Shown: positions 1 through 9,326, counted from the first letter of the stretch. The stretch: 64,000 nucleotides of DNA from Sphingomonadales bacterium (GCA_016704425.1 JADJAC010000011.1:806001-870000), one strand, 5' to 3'. Numbers and translations are program-made. The notes: generated by a model from the letters alone, not told the origin.

Positions 1-2619
1 CTGATGGAAGCAGACTTTGCGCAAAGCGGTCAGGAACAGTTCCTCCAAAGCCTGGAAGACATGGTTTCAGCCACGGAAGCAGCGGCCCAGAACATGGCTG
101 ATGCCTTTGGCTCGGTCGGCGGGGCAATTGGCGCGATCACGGTCGAGATCACCCGTTTTGCATCGGCGCAGGTGGCTGCAGCCCAGCGCGTGGCTGAAGC
201 CGAGCGCGAATATGGACGCACCTCGTTTCAGTATGCCGACGCGCGTGCGGCGCAGGCATCGGCCGAGATCAATCACTATGGCAATCTCGCCTCGGCCGCG
301 AAGGGCTTCTTCAAGGAGGGCTCGGACGGTTACAAGGCGCTGCTGGCCGCCGAGAAGGTGTTCCGTGCCTTTGAACTGGCCATCGCCATCAAGAATGCCG
401 CGGTCAAAATTGGGCTCATTGGCGCGCAGACGGCAGCCAAGGTCACGAGCGACACCGCCATGGCCGCCTCAGACACTGCGCGTGCCGGCGTCGAACAGGG
501 TAACTCGATTATCACGACCGGCATCAAGGCGGTGGAGGCCGTGGTCAGTGCCATCCGCTCATTGCCGTTCCCGCTCAACATTGCGGCCGGCGCCATCACG
601 GCCGGTGTCATTGCCTCGCTCGGTGTCGCGATCAGCGGCGCCTTTGGTGGGTCTCCCAAACTGCCGGCTGCCAACGACGGCACCGGCACGGTGTTCGGCG
701 ACAGCACGGCCAAGTCGGAGAGCATCGCCAAATCCATCGATCATCTGCGCGAGGTGGACACGCTGACCATGCGCTACTCCGCCGCCATGCTGGCTTCCTT
801 GCGCAACATCGAGGCCAATATCGGCGGGCTCACCAACCTCATCATCCGCTCCAATGGCGCCGAGGCCTCGGCAGCAGGCGTGAACACCGGCTACCAGCCT
901 ACGGGCGTGACTGGCCTCATCGGCAGGGGACTGGAAGGCGTTGGGGCCGTTCTGAACAAGATCCCCATCATCGGCGGTATTCTGGGCGGTCTGGTCGGGC
1001 TCGTCGGCAAGGCGTTTGGCGCACTGTTTGGCACCAAGACCACGATCACCGGCCAGGGCATCTTCGGTCGCGGCCAATCGCTGGCAGATATCCTCTCCGG
1101 CGGGTTTGACGCGAGCTATTACACCGACGTCAAGAAGACCAAGAAGTTCCTCGGGATCAGCATGGGCTCGAGCTACTCGACCCGGTATTCTGCGGCTGAT
1201 GCCGAACTTGAACGCCAGTTCGCGCTGATCTTTTCCGGTTTCTATGATGCGATCTCGGCCGCAGCCGGGCCGCTGGGCTTGTCGCTGAGCGAGGTTCAGT
1301 CCCGCCTGCAGGGCTTTGTCATCAGTATCGGCAAGATCGATCTGAAGGGTCTGAGCGGCGCTGAAATCCAGGAAAAGCTGACCGCTGTCTTTGGCGCAGC
1401 GGCCGACAATCTCGCCAAGTACGCGATCCCCGGGCTCGAGCAATTTCAGAAGGTTGGCGAAGGCTATTTCGAGACGCTGATCCGGGTTGCATCGAGCGTC
1501 GAGGCGGTGAGTTCCTCGCTCAGCCTGCTGGGCACCTCGGTCGAGGAGCTGGGCCTTGCGGCGAAGATGAACTTGTTCGACCTGTTCGGTTCGGCTAGTG
1601 ACATGACCTCCGCGACGGGCGAGTATTTTGCGCTCTATTACAGCAAGGCCGAACAGGCGACGGCCCAGACCGCGCAGATGGCCCGGGTGTTCGAGAGCCT
1701 TGGGCTTGGGCTGCCGCAAAGCATCGCAGGCTTCCGGGAGCTCGTCGAAGCGCAGGACCTGACCACCGAGGCTGGCCGCGCGGCCTATGTCACCCTGATC
1801 CAGCTGGCCCCGGCCTTTGCCGAGCTCATTGGCGCGGCCCAGGACGCCGCCAGTGCAGCCGCCATTGCCGACGAGCGTCTGTCGCTCGAGCGGCGCCTGC
1901 TCGAACTGCAGGGTGATACGGCCGCGCTGCGCGCGCTCGACCTTGCCAAGCTTGATCAGAGCAACCGCGCGCTGCAGCAGCAGATCTGGGCCCTTGAGGA
2001 CCAGAAGAAGGCTGCCGAAGCCGCTGCCAATGCCGCTGACAAGCTGCGCTCGGCCTGGGCGGCGATCACCGATGCCTTGATTGCCGAGATCGAACGGATC
2101 CGGGGCGTCATGGGCACCAGATCAGGCAGCTATGCTGAAGCGCTGGCCAAGTTCAACAATGCCTCCATGCTGGCGCGAGGCGGGGACCAGGAGGCTGCCA
2201 AGGCGCTGCCCGCTCTCAGCCAGGCACTGCTGTCGGTTGCCGCCAATACAGCCCGGTCGGCAGAAGATCTGGCGCGCCTGCAGGGTCTGACGGCCGCCAG
2301 CCTCGAGCAGACGCTGGCGATCATCACCGAGGCTGGCGGCACCAGTGCCGATGCAGAAACGGCTGCGACCGGCAATCTGGATCCAAGCTGGTGGGAGCAG
2401 TTCGCCGCCAACCAGATGGGCACGGCAACCATTCCGGCCAATGACGGCCAGTCGGCGCTGCTCGATGAATTGCGCGCGGTGCGTCAGGAAATGACAGATC
2501 TGCGCAATGAACAGCGGATTGCTTCGGCGACGATCGCGTCCGGCACCAGCAAGACGGCCCGCATCCTCGAACGGGTAACGCCCGACGGTGATGCCCTGGC
2601 GGTGAGGACAGCGGCATGA
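1..2619 (+). CDS. phage tail tape-measure-like protein, C-terminal part (5' end outside window)
   Basis: The frame is open from base 1 (a CTG codon precedes the first ATG at 4), so the gene very probably begins before the window and what is seen is its last 870 or so residues. The protein is rich in Ala, Gly and Ser, with long helical stretches at about residues 60-180 and 620-690, a hydrophobic Gly-rich segment at about 300-345 (repeated IPIIGGILGGLVGL pattern), and a helical C-terminus. This is the make-up of tape-measure proteins, which set tail length and line the tail tube. It sits directly before tail-tip and fibre genes and overlaps the next gene by 4 bases (ATGA). No peptidase domain is visible in this part. 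The tape-measure role comes from position and composition rather than a diagnostic motif. Confidence 0.7.
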   Translation: MMEADFAQSGQEQFLQSLEDMVSATEAAAQNMADAFGSVGGAIGAITVEITRFASAQVAAAQRVAEAEREYGRTSFQYADARAAQASAEINHYGNLASAAKGFFKEGSDGYKALLAAEKVFRAFELAIAIKNAAVKIGLIGAQTAAKVTSDTAMAASDTARAGVEQGNSIITTGIKAVEAVVSAIRSLPFPLNIAAGAITAGVIASLGVAISGAFGGSPKLPAANDGTGTVFGDSTAKSESIAKSIDHLREVDTLTMRYSAAMLASLRNIEANIGGLTNLIIRSNGAEASAAGVNTGYQPTGVTGLIGRGLEGVGAVLNKIPIIGGILGGLVGLVGKAFGALFGTKTTITGQGIFGRGQSLADILSGGFDASYYTDVKKTKKFLGISMGSSYSTRYSAADAELERQFALIFSGFYDAISAAAGPLGLSLSEVQSRLQGFVISIGKIDLKGLSGAEIQEKLTAVFGAAADNLAKYAIPGLEQFQKVGEGYFETLIRVASSVEAVSSSLSLLGTSVEELGLAAKMNLFDLFGSASDMTSATGEYFALYYSKAEQATAQTAQMARVFESLGLGLPQSIAGFRELVEAQDLTTEAGRAAYVTLIQLAPAFAELIGAAQDAASAAAIADERLSLERRLLELQGDTAALRALDLAKLDQSNRALQQQIWALEDQKKAAEAAANAADKLRSAWAAITDALIAEIERIRGVMGTRSGSYAEALAKFNNASMLARGGDQEAAKALPALSQALLSVAANTARSAEDLARLQGLTAASLEQTLAIITEAGGTSADAETAATGNLDPSWWEQFAANQMGTATIPANDGQSALLDELRAVRQEMTDLRNEQRIASATIASGTSKTARILERVTPDGDALAVRTAA

Positions 2620-3509
2620 AGCTGATCCGGCCGATCACGCTGACGGACGCCATGCTGACCAGCAGCACGGCGCCTGAGAACGACCATCCGGTCTGGGCCT
2701 CCGGGACAGCCTATGCAGTGGGCGCCCGGGTGATCCTGACTTCAACCCACCGGCGCTATGAGGCACTGGCAGCATCGACTGGCGTGAACCCGGCAAGCGA
2801 TCCGACCAAGTGGCTGGATCTCGGGCCGACCAATCGCTGGGCCATGTTCGATGACCGGGTGGGCACTGTCACGACCCGGGCCGGAAGCCTGCAGGTTGTT
2901 CTGACGCCGGGTGCAACCGACGGGGTTGCGCTCATCGACACCGATGCGGAGAGCGCTACGGTTTCGCTCACGGTTTCGGGCACGCAGCTCTATTCGAAGA
3001 CCCAGAGCTTCAATGTCGGCGGCACAGCCATCGACAACTGGTTCTCCTGGTTCTTCGAACCTGTCGGGCGCAAATCGAGCCTGCTGTTCCTCGATGTGCC
3101 CGTCTACGAGGCCGGCATCATCACCGTCACCTTTACGCGCGACAATCCTGCAGACCTCGTTTCCTGCGGCGCGCTCTTGTTCGGCCGGCAGTTTACGATC
3201 GGCGAAACCGAGCATGGCGTCGACATCGGGATCATAGACTATTCGAGGAAAGAGACCGACCAGTTCGGTGTGACCTCGGTGGTCGAGCGCGCCTTTGCCA
3301 AGCGGATGACCGCGCGGGTGGTCATGCCGACCAGCGCCATCGATGACGTGGCCCGCAACCTCGCAGCGCTCCGCGCCTCGCCAGTCCTCTGGATTGGTTC
3401 TGAAAGCTTCGAGAGCCTTACCGTCTACGGCTTCTACAAAGAGTTCTCGATCGACCTTGCCTATCCGACCGTCAGCTACTGCAGCCTGACCATCGAAGGG
3501 CTGACCTGA
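2616..3509 (+). CDS. phage tail protein with an N-terminal carbohydrate-binding-like module
   Basis: This 297-residue protein begins with an ATGA overlap on the gene before it. Residues about 28-50 (PVWASGTAYAVGARV and the following RRYEAL) match the pattern of the small CBM5/12-like modules found on tail-tip proteins of many proteobacterial phages. The rest is beta-rich with no membrane segment or catalytic signature. Its place right after the tape measure suggests a tail-tip or distal-tail component. The specific function is not established. Confidence 0.6.
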   Translation: MKLIRPITLTDAMLTSSTAPENDHPVWASGTAYAVGARVILTSTHRRYEALAASTGVNPASDPTKWLDLGPTNRWAMFDDRVGTVTTRAGSLQVVLTPGATDGVALIDTDAESATVSLTVSGTQLYSKTQSFNVGGTAIDNWFSWFFEPVGRKSSLLFLDVPVYEAGIITVTFTRDNPADLVSCGALLFGRQFTIGETEHGVDIGIIDYSRKETDQFGVTSVVERAFAKRMTARVVMPTSAIDDVARNLAALRASPVLWIGSESFESLTVYGFYKEFSIDLAYPTVSYCSLTIEGLT

Positions 3510-3530
3510 TCCACCCTGAAGGGTAATTTC

Positions 3531-4619
3531 ATGCCTATCACAGCACTGCCCACGCCGCCGTCCCGGACGGATGCGGCGAACTTCTCTGCGCGCGCGGATG
3601 CTTTCCTGGGCGCGCTGCCGACCTTCGGCACCGAAGCCAATGCCTTGGCAGTCGAGGTCAATGGCTACGCAACCAATGCTGCTGCCAGTGCGGCGACAGC
3701 CGTCAATGCGCCCGGCACCAGCGCCACCAGCACGACCTCGCTTGCCATCGGCACGGGCTCCAAATCGCTGACAGTCCAGACCGGCAAAGCCTTCGTCGTT
3801 GGCCAATGGGTGACCATCACCAGCACGGCCACACCTACCAACTGGATGCATGGGCAGATTACGGCCTACACCAGCGGCACCGGGGCGCTTGTCGTCAATG
3901 TTGCCATGGTGGGTGGCAGCGGCACGATTGCCTCCTGGACCGTTGCGCTTTCCGCGCCGTCGGTTTCCGGCAATGCCGTGCTCACCACCAGCACCTATGC
4001 TGATCCCGCCTGGCTGACCTCACTGGCCGGCTCCAAGATTACGGGCACTCTCGCTGTTGCCAATGGCGGGACCGGTGCAGCCGATGCCGCCACCGCCCGC
4101 AGCAATCTCGGCCTCGCCATCGGTAGCGATGTACAAGGCTACAGCGCCAATCTCGCTTCCTGGTCAGGCAGGTCAGTTCCCTCAAGCGCAGTCGTCGGGA
4201 CGACAGATAGCCAGACGCTTTCCAACAAGACGATCTCGGGTGCGGCCACCGGCTCCACCGTGAATGATGCCGGCGGCTCGGCATGGTCGATCGGTTTTCG
4301 GGAAGTACCCCAGAATGCCCAGAGCGCGTCCTACCAGCTGGTCGCAGCTGACAACGGCAAGCACATCTACTCCCTGAATTCTGCTGCGCAGACCATCACT
4401 GTGCCCCCCAATGGCACGGTCAGCTTCCCGCTCGGCACTACCATCACCATCATCAACAATGGCGGTTCAGCCATCACCATCGCCCAGGGCTCCGGCGTCA
4501 CGCTCTGCCAGGCCGGCACCACCAGTACCGGCAACCGGACGCTCGCCGTGCGCGGGCTCGCCACGCTGATCAAGGTCGAGACCAACGTCTGGTTCGTCTC
4601 GGGCACCGGGATCAGCTGA
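3531..4619 (+). CDS. phage tail-fibre-like protein
   Basis: This 362-residue protein is low in charge and rich in Ala, Thr, Gly and Ser. Residues about 165-205 carry a tail-fibre repeat cassette (LAVANGGTGAADAATARSNL, followed by a GLAIGSDVQ segment), the kind commonly found in fibre or collar proteins. The C-terminal half (about 255-360) is a beta-rich head with the ITIINNGGSAITI type of repeat seen in trimeric fibre tips. The stop codon overlaps the next start (TGATG). Fibre genes are fast-evolving and only the general class can be given. Confidence 0.65.
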   Translation: MPITALPTPPSRTDAANFSARADAFLGALPTFGTEANALAVEVNGYATNAAASAATAVNAPGTSATSTTSLAIGTGSKSLTVQTGKAFVVGQWVTITSTATPTNWMHGQITAYTSGTGALVVNVAMVGGSGTIASWTVALSAPSVSGNAVLTTSTYADPAWLTSLAGSKITGTLAVANGGTGAADAATARSNLGLAIGSDVQGYSANLASWSGRSVPSSAVVGTTDSQTLSNKTISGAATGSTVNDAGGSAWSIGFREVPQNAQSASYQLVAADNGKHIYSLNSAAQTITVPPNGTVSFPLGTTITIINNGGSAITIAQGSGVTLCQAGTTSTGNRTLAVRGLATLIKVETNVWFVSGTGIS

Positions 4620-5518
4620 TGTCGGGCGTACTTGGGGTCCTGCTCGGATCTGGTGGTGCAAGTCGTTACCAGATGGCAGTCGGTCAGTATTCCGATGGCT
4701 TCAAGGGCATCTGGTGGATCTACTATGGGTTCGGCATTGCCAACAACTATTACCCGATCGGCGGAGCGCTGAGCCCGACCACCTTCAAGGGCCAAACGAT
4801 CCAGGGGATCTACTCGGTCGAGGACAATGTCGGCTCGACCTGGCCTGTCACCCTCCAAGTGCAAGGCGATCAACCGGCAGGTTTCGCCACCGCTGTGACC
4901 ATGGGCGGCACCAAGTACAGCTTCGACACCTGGGCACAGGATTATGGGTCGAGCCTCACCGTTACGATCAATATCGCGACCGCAACCTTTACGGTGAGCT
5001 CAGCCAGCGGCATCGCCAATGGCACGCCTGTCCAGTTTACCACGGGCGGCACATTGCCATCGGGCCTTGTCGCCAACACCAAATACTATGCCCGTGATGT
5101 GACAGCGACCACGTTCAAAGTCGCGACCACGCCGGGCGGCGCTGCCATCACCTTGGCTGGCAGCCAGTCTGGCGGACACACTGTCTACTTTGCGATTTAC
5201 ACCAAGTTTTCTGCTGCGACGCCAACGCCCAGCAACAAGACTGGCGGCCGTATTCCGTTCCATCCAACGATCAATATCGCGAGCCCGGCAACCATTACAT
5301 TCAGTGCGCACGGGCTCACAAATGGGCGAAGGGTTCTGTTCCAGACGAGCGGCGCTCTGCCCTCGGGCATTGCCGCCAACACCATCTACTTTGTCGTCAA
5401 TGCCGCCACCAACACCTTCCAGGTCGCAGCCACGTCAGGCGGCGCCGCGATCGGCACATCTGGCACGCAATCGGGCACGCACACCTGCTTCGAGGTGGTC
5501 GATGTGACCGTGGAGTAA
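4619..5518 (+). CDS. phage structural protein with two FCCH-like beta repeats
   Basis: The 299-residue product has a unique N-terminal half followed by two copies of a roughly 70-residue beta module, at about residues 118-187 and 217-290. Each has the order 'GTPVQF...GTLPSGLVANTKYYARDV...TTFKVAT...GGAAI...SG.HT'. This repeat is usually annotated as an E1 FCCH-like domain in phage and adhesin proteins, but it has nothing to do with ubiquitin. The gene is translationally coupled to the one before it. The role is probably a decoration or fibre protein. Confidence 0.6.
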   Translation: MSGVLGVLLGSGGASRYQMAVGQYSDGFKGIWWIYYGFGIANNYYPIGGALSPTTFKGQTIQGIYSVEDNVGSTWPVTLQVQGDQPAGFATAVTMGGTKYSFDTWAQDYGSSLTVTINIATATFTVSSASGIANGTPVQFTTGGTLPSGLVANTKYYARDVTATTFKVATTPGGAAITLAGSQSGGHTVYFAIYTKFSAATPTPSNKTGGRIPFHPTINIASPATITFSAHGLTNGRRVLFQTSGALPSGIAANTIYFVVNAATNTFQVAATSGGAAIGTSGTQSGTHTCFEVVDVTVE

Positions 5519-5522
5519 TCAC

Positions 5523-6104
5523 ATGAACCAGCACATCAATCCGACAGCGCGCGAAGACGTACTTCCGATCAATGACGAGCTCGAGATCCGTTACAGCCTG
5601 TTTCGGGACGGTGCGACCTATATCCGACCGCAAGGCAGTTGGCGGCTCTGGACACCGCAGATTTTCGCGCCACCTGAAACCAACCGCATAATCGGCGACA
5701 TGTATGATGCGGGCGTCGAGTGGGACCTTTACGAGCATGTCTCGGTCGCGGTGGCCGGCGAAGCGGACTATGTTTTCACCGGTCCAGAGGGTGATATCAC
5801 CCAGCAATGGATGCCCGGCTGCCACAATGTCGAGAAAGGCGGCGGATATCTGCCACGGGACACATTCACCCGGCATTTCATCCGAGATTTCGAGCTGTGC
5901 TGCGTGATCCGCCGGTTCGGCCAATCCACCGGCGTTAACTACCGCTTTGAGGTCGTGACTGAGCCATCCGTGCTCTCAATGGCCGCGCAGTTCGTCCACT
6001 ACGCCACCGGCCCCCGCCAGCGGCAGACCGACTTCAATCCGATGCCGGGCTACGCTGTCGATCTTGCGCCCGGCGACATTGCCATCATCTGCTCGATCCG
6101 CTGA
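5523..6104 (+). CDS. phage hypothetical protein
   Basis: This 193-residue soluble protein starts at an ATG 4 bases after the previous stop. It is mixed alpha/beta, with no signal peptide, membrane segment or catalytic motif that I recognise. It sits between the structural repeat protein and the small membrane protein of the lysis section, so it is probably a minor structural or assembly protein. Confidence 0.6.
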   Translation: MNQHINPTAREDVLPINDELEIRYSLFRDGATYIRPQGSWRLWTPQIFAPPETNRIIGDMYDAGVEWDLYEHVSVAVAGEADYVFTGPEGDITQQWMPGCHNVEKGGGYLPRDTFTRHFIRDFELCCVIRRFGQSTGVNYRFEVVTEPSVLSMAAQFVHYATGPRQRQTDFNPMPGYAVDLAPGDIAIICSIR

Positions 6105-6112
6105 GACCTGCC

Positions 6113-6328
6113 ATGCCCGAACAAGACCCCGCCGTAGAAATGGCGCTGATCCGTGCTGACCTTGAAGCCGTCCAGGCTGAACTTAAGGCTGTCCGCAAGG
6201 AACTGAAGGACCTGCTCGATGCCTGGAACACTGCGACAGGCGTCGTCCGCTTCGTCAAATGGCTCTCGACCCTGGTTGCCGCGATCGCGGTGATCACGGC
6301 TGCCTTCAAGGGCTTTTCCGGCCGCTAA
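6113..6328 (+). CDS. small membrane protein with N-terminal coiled coil (holin or spanin-like candidate)
   Basis: The 71-residue protein has an amphipathic charged helix at residues 5-37 (ALIRADLEAVQAELKAVRKE) followed by one hydrophobic segment at about 47-66 (VKWLSTLVAAIAVITAAF). Coiled coil plus one membrane helix, directly upstream of the endolysin, is the usual layout of small phage lysis accessory proteins. It could be a type III-like holin or a minor tail membrane anchor. No sequence motif decides between them. Confidence 0.6.
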   Translation: MPEQDPAVEMALIRADLEAVQAELKAVRKELKDLLDAWNTATGVVRFVKWLSTLVAAIAVITAAFKGFSGR

Positions 6329-6349
6329 CCTCCCACAGGAGATACACCC

Positions 6350-6886
6350 ATGAACCCTTTGCCGCCGGCCTATGGCTGGCTCGATGACCTGCGCCCATTG
6401 CCCCGGATGCTCGAGGAAGCGCGCAAGCTTTACGGTACCTTCGAGGTGGCCGGACCTGCCAGCAATCCGCTGATCCTCGAATGGGCCAAGGAGGTCGGGC
6501 TAGCCCGGACCTATCTTGAGGACGGCATTCCCTGGTGTGGTCTTTTCATGGCCGTGGTCGCCAAACGGGGAGGCAAGCAGATCGTGGAAGGTCCGCTGTG
6601 GGCACGTAACTGGGCAAAATTCGGCAAGGCCGCTGACAAGGCCCAGCTAGGCGATGTGCTGGTGTTCCGCCGCGGCCAGGGATCTGGCCATGTCGGGCTC
6701 TATGTCGGCGAAGATTACGGCGCCTACCATGTGCTTGGCGGCAACCAGTCTGATGGCGTGACCATCACCCGGATTGCCAAGGACCGCTGCATTGCTGTGC
6801 GCCGGCCAACCTATCGCAAGGCGCCGGTAACCGCGAAGCCGATCCAACTAGCTGCAACCGGCACGATCTCGACCAACGAGGCCTGA
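6350..6886 (+). CDS. phage endolysin of the TIGR02594 (CHAP/NlpC-like) type
   Basis: This 178-residue protein probably cleaves peptidoglycan peptide bonds at lysis. The N-terminal half carries PWCGLFMAVV with the candidate nucleophile Cys63. The second catalytic element GSGHVGLYVGED holds His114, and a GGNQSDGV segment follows, an arrangement typical of the TIGR02594 family. No signal peptide is visible, so it needs a holin for release. The start has a good ribosome binding site (AGGAG about 10 bases upstream). A rho-independent terminator follows at 6932-6958. Confidence 0.85.
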   Translation: MNPLPPAYGWLDDLRPLPRMLEEARKLYGTFEVAGPASNPLILEWAKEVGLARTYLEDGIPWCGLFMAVVAKRGGKQIVEGPLWARNWAKFGKAADKAQLGDVLVFRRGQGSGHVGLYVGEDYGAYHVLGGNQSDGVTITRIAKDRCIAVRRPTYRKAPVTAKPIQLAATGTISTNEA

Positions 6887-6931
6887 AAACGCTTGAACCT
6901 ATCTGCTGCCACCTTTGCGCAGCTGGACAAC

Positions 6932-6958
6932 AACCCGCCTCGTGGCGGGTTTTCTTTT
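6932..6958 (+). terminator. rho-independent terminator after the endolysin
   Basis: A perfect 8-bp stem (AACCCGCC at 6932-6939, GGCGGGTT at 6944-6951) with a TCGT loop is followed by a T-rich tract (TTTCTTTT). It lies between the endolysin and the holin-like gene. Confidence 0.8.
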
Positions 6959-6969
6959 GGAGAACTGAC

Positions 6970-7164
6970 ATGGAAGACTTGAAGCCTTGGTGGACATCGA
7001 AGGCCATCTGGACCGGGGTTATCGGCAGTATTTGGGGTGTCGCTGGCGCGATCGGCATTTTGCCGGAAGGTCTCAGCCAGACGGACGTCCTGACCGTCGT
7101 CCTGGCGCTCACTGGCATCGGCGGCGTCCTGTTCCGCAAGACGGCGACCACCCGGATCGGCTGA
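6970..7164 (+). CDS. phage holin-like small membrane protein
   Basis: This 64-residue protein has a hydrophobic N-terminal segment (about residues 12-30, IWTGVIGSIWGVAGAIG) and a second one (about 39-54, VLTVVLALTGIGGVLF), ending in a basic tail. Two short helices flanking an acidic turn next to an endolysin fit a class II-type holin. A diverged copy of its C-terminal 33 residues is found at 19266-19365, about 12 kb away. The gene is short but has a ribosome binding site (TTTTGGAGAAC) and a conserved position in the lysis section. Confidence 0.65.
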   Translation: MEDLKPWWTSKAIWTGVIGSIWGVAGAIGILPEGLSQTDVLTVVLALTGIGGVLFRKTATTRIG

Positions 7165-7170
7165 CTTTTG

Positions 7171-7200
7171 GGCGGAGGTTCCGGCCTCCGCCACCCTTTT
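7171..7200 (+). terminator. GC-rich hairpin after the holin-like gene
   Basis: The arms GGCGGAGG (7171-7178) and CCTCCGCC (7185-7192) pair perfectly around TTCCGG. Only a short T run (CCCTTTT) follows, so it may act as an attenuator or weak terminator ahead of the tail-fibre group. Confidence 0.45.
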
Positions 7201-7216
7201 ACGAACAGGTGTAGGC

Positions 7217-7528
7217 ATGACCAAGCTGACTATCCGCCGCGGCGGCACCAGGCGGCTGCGCGCGACGCTCTATGCCGACCTCGTTGCGGGCGACCGACGA
7301 GATCTGAGCGGCCTTTCGGCGCTGGTCGTCGATCAAAGCCCCAACATCGCTGTGCCAGCTATCACCATTCGCAACCCGCCCAATTTGGGCGAAATCGAAG
7401 TGCTTTGGACTGACGAGCAGACGGCCCACCTCAAACCGGGGGCTGGCCGTGTCTGGCTGATTATCGGCCTCGAAAATGGCGAAGGGGAGCGTGAGGTCCT
7501 TCCGGTCTTCACGTTTGATGTCGCATGA
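7217..7528 (+). CDS. phage hypothetical protein, probable fibre-assembly or baseplate component
   Basis: The 103-residue protein begins MTKLTIRRGGTRRLRATL and has alternating beta strands and no membrane segment. It overlaps the next gene by 4 bases (ATGA) and heads the tail-fibre group, so it may be a small connector for the fibres. The protein is not recognised beyond its phage context. Confidence 0.55.
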   Translation: MTKLTIRRGGTRRLRATLYADLVAGDRRDLSGLSALVVDQSPNIAVPAITIRNPPNLGEIEVLWTDEQTAHLKPGAGRVWLIIGLENGEGEREVLPVFTFDVA

Positions 7529-7785
7529 CCGGTACCATCCAGATCCTGGAGACGGTGCAGACCATCGTCATAGAACCCCAGGGCATTGCCGGCCCACGCG
7601 GGGAAACCGGCGCAACCGGAGCCCAGGGACTGCAAGGGCCGCCCGGGCCGCTCAGCGCTCTCAATGATCTTTCTGACGTTGAGCTTGCTCAGCCCGAAGG
7701 CGGCGACGTCCTCATTTTTTCGTCTCCCGACAACCGGTGGACCAACACGAATTCGGCCAGGCTGGTCGATGGAGGTAATTTCTGA
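7525..7785 (+). CDS. short collagen-like phage protein
   Basis: This 86-residue protein has a Gly-X-Y stretch at about residues 17-46 (GIAGPRGETGATGAQGLQG, then PPGP), followed by the LNDLSDVELAQPEGGDVLIF segment that is common in phage fibre proteins. Collagen-like repeats form trimeric shafts. The gene overlaps its neighbours at both ends (ATGA, TGATG), so it is translationally coupled and is probably a shaft or connector of the fibre made by the next gene. Confidence 0.7.
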   Translation: MTGTIQILETVQTIVIEPQGIAGPRGETGATGAQGLQGPPGPLSALNDLSDVELAQPEGGDVLIFSSPDNRWTNTNSARLVDGGNF

Positions 7786-9326
7786 TGGCCAATACCCTAC
7801 GTATCAAGCGCCGGGCCGCAGGCGGTGCGGCCGGGGCTCCGGCGTCGCTCGCCAATGCCGAGCTCGCATTCAACGAGCAGGACAACACACTCTACTACGG
7901 CACCGGCACCGGGGGGGCTGGCGGAACAGCGACCTCGGTCATCGCCATCGGCGGCCCGGGCGCCTTCGTCGGGCTCTCGGGCGACCAGACCGTCGCCGGG
8001 ATCAAGACCTTCTCGAGCACGATTGTAGGTTCGATCTCAGGCAATGCTGGCACTGCAACCGCGCTGGCAACGGCACGATCGCTTGGTCTGTCCGGCGATG
8101 TGACCGGCACAGCCTCGTTCAATGGCACCGCCAATGCGACGATTACCGCGACCCTGGCGAACAGCGGCGTCACCGCTGGCTCCTATGGTTCTGCCACGCA
8201 AGTCGGTCAGGTCACGGTCGACGCCAAGGGGCGCGTGACAGCTGCGAGCAACGTCGCGATCACGTTCCCGGTGACTTCGGTGGCTGGTCGTACCGGTGCC
8301 ATCACGCTCTCCACCAGCGACGTCTCTGAAGGCACCAATCTCTACTTCACCGATGCCCGGGTTCGCGCCAACCGGCTCGACCAGCTGGCTGCGCCCACCA
8401 CTGCGGTGGATTTCAGCAGCCAGCGCATCACAGGTCTTGCTGACCCGACAGCTGCCCAGGACGCAGCCACCAAGAACTACGTCGATCTGACTGTTCAGGG
8501 GCTCGATCCCAAGGCTTCGGTGAAAGCCGCATCGACTGCCAATATAGCTTCGCTGTCTGGCACCATGACGATCGACGGCGTGGCGCTTGCCGCAGGCGAC
8601 CGAGTGCTAGTGAAGGACCAAACTACGCCATCCCAGAACGGCGTCTATGTCGTTGCCTCTGGCGCCTGGGCGCGCGCGATCGATCTCTCGACATGGGATG
8701 AGCATGTCTCGGCTTACCTGTTTGTCGAACAGGGCACAGTGAATGCCGACGTGGGCTACCTCTGCACGGTTGATACGGGCGGCACGCTGGGCACCACTGC
8801 TATCACCTTCGTCCAGTTCAATGGCGCGGGTCAGATCGTTGCCGGCAATGGCCTCACCAAGACCGGGAACACGATCGACGTGGGGGCCGGCACAGGCATT
8901 GCTGTGGCCGCTGACGCTGTCGCACTGACCGGTCAGGCGCTGGCGCTCCACAACCTTGGCACCAACGGGATAATCGCCCGCACAGCCGCTGGAACTTTCG
9001 CAGCGCGCACGCTGACGGCCGGCTCGACCAAGATCGCAGTCACCAATGGCGATGGTGTGGCGGGCAACCCAACTATCGATGTCAACGAAGCCAACCTGAC
9101 GCTGGGCAATATCGGCGGTACGCTCGGCGTGTCGAAGGGCGGCTCGGGGGCAACCACGCTCACCGGCTACCTCAAGGGCAACGGCACCGCAGCCTTCACC
9201 GCATCGGCCACGATCCCCAACACCGACATTTCTGGTCTTGGTAACATGTCGACCCAGGCAGCGAATAACGTCGCGATCACTGGTGGCTCGATTGATGGCG
9301 TGACGATGGACGGTGGAACCTTCTGA
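7785..9326 (+). CDS. phage tail fibre protein
   Basis: This 513-residue fibre has an N-terminal attachment-like region (residues 1-50, LRIKRRAAGGAAGAPASLAN). It is followed by fibre cassettes: SGDVTGTASFNGTANATITA, the ANSGVTAGSYGSATQVGQVT type, VDAKGRVTAASNV, and a NGLTKTGNTIDVGAGTGI segment. The central part (about 215-330) holds the QDAATKNYVDLTV...GVYVVASGAW module found in many siphophage fibres. It lacks an S74 chaperone, which is instead present on the following gene. The two genes share cassettes, a sign of module exchange. Confidence 0.8.
   Translation: MANTLRIKRRAAGGAAGAPASLANAELAFNEQDNTLYYGTGTGGAGGTATSVIAIGGPGAFVGLSGDQTVAGIKTFSSTIVGSISGNAGTATALATARSLGLSGDVTGTASFNGTANATITATLANSGVTAGSYGSATQVGQVTVDAKGRVTAASNVAITFPVTSVAGRTGAITLSTSDVSEGTNLYFTDARVRANRLDQLAAPTTAVDFSSQRITGLADPTAAQDAATKNYVDLTVQGLDPKASVKAASTANIASLSGTMTIDGVALAAGDRVLVKDQTTPSQNGVYVVASGAWARAIDLSTWDEHVSAYLFVEQGTVNADVGYLCTVDTGGTLGTTAITFVQFNGAGQIVAGNGLTKTGNTIDVGAGTGIAVAADAVALTGQALALHNLGTNGIIARTAAGTFAARTLTAGSTKIAVTNGDGVAGNPTIDVNEANLTLGNIGGTLGVSKGGSGATTLTGYLKGNGTAAFTASATIPNTDISGLGNMSTQAANNVAITGGSIDGVTMDGGTF

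Noticed and set aside
559..1719. Long - strand frame opposite the tape-measure gene
   Set aside because: It is antisense to a well supported phage gene, rich in Arg/Ala/Gly typical of shadow frames, and has no family.
2742..3851. Long - strand frame opposite phage tail genes
   Set aside because: Antisense shadow, no motif, spans two real genes and their gap.
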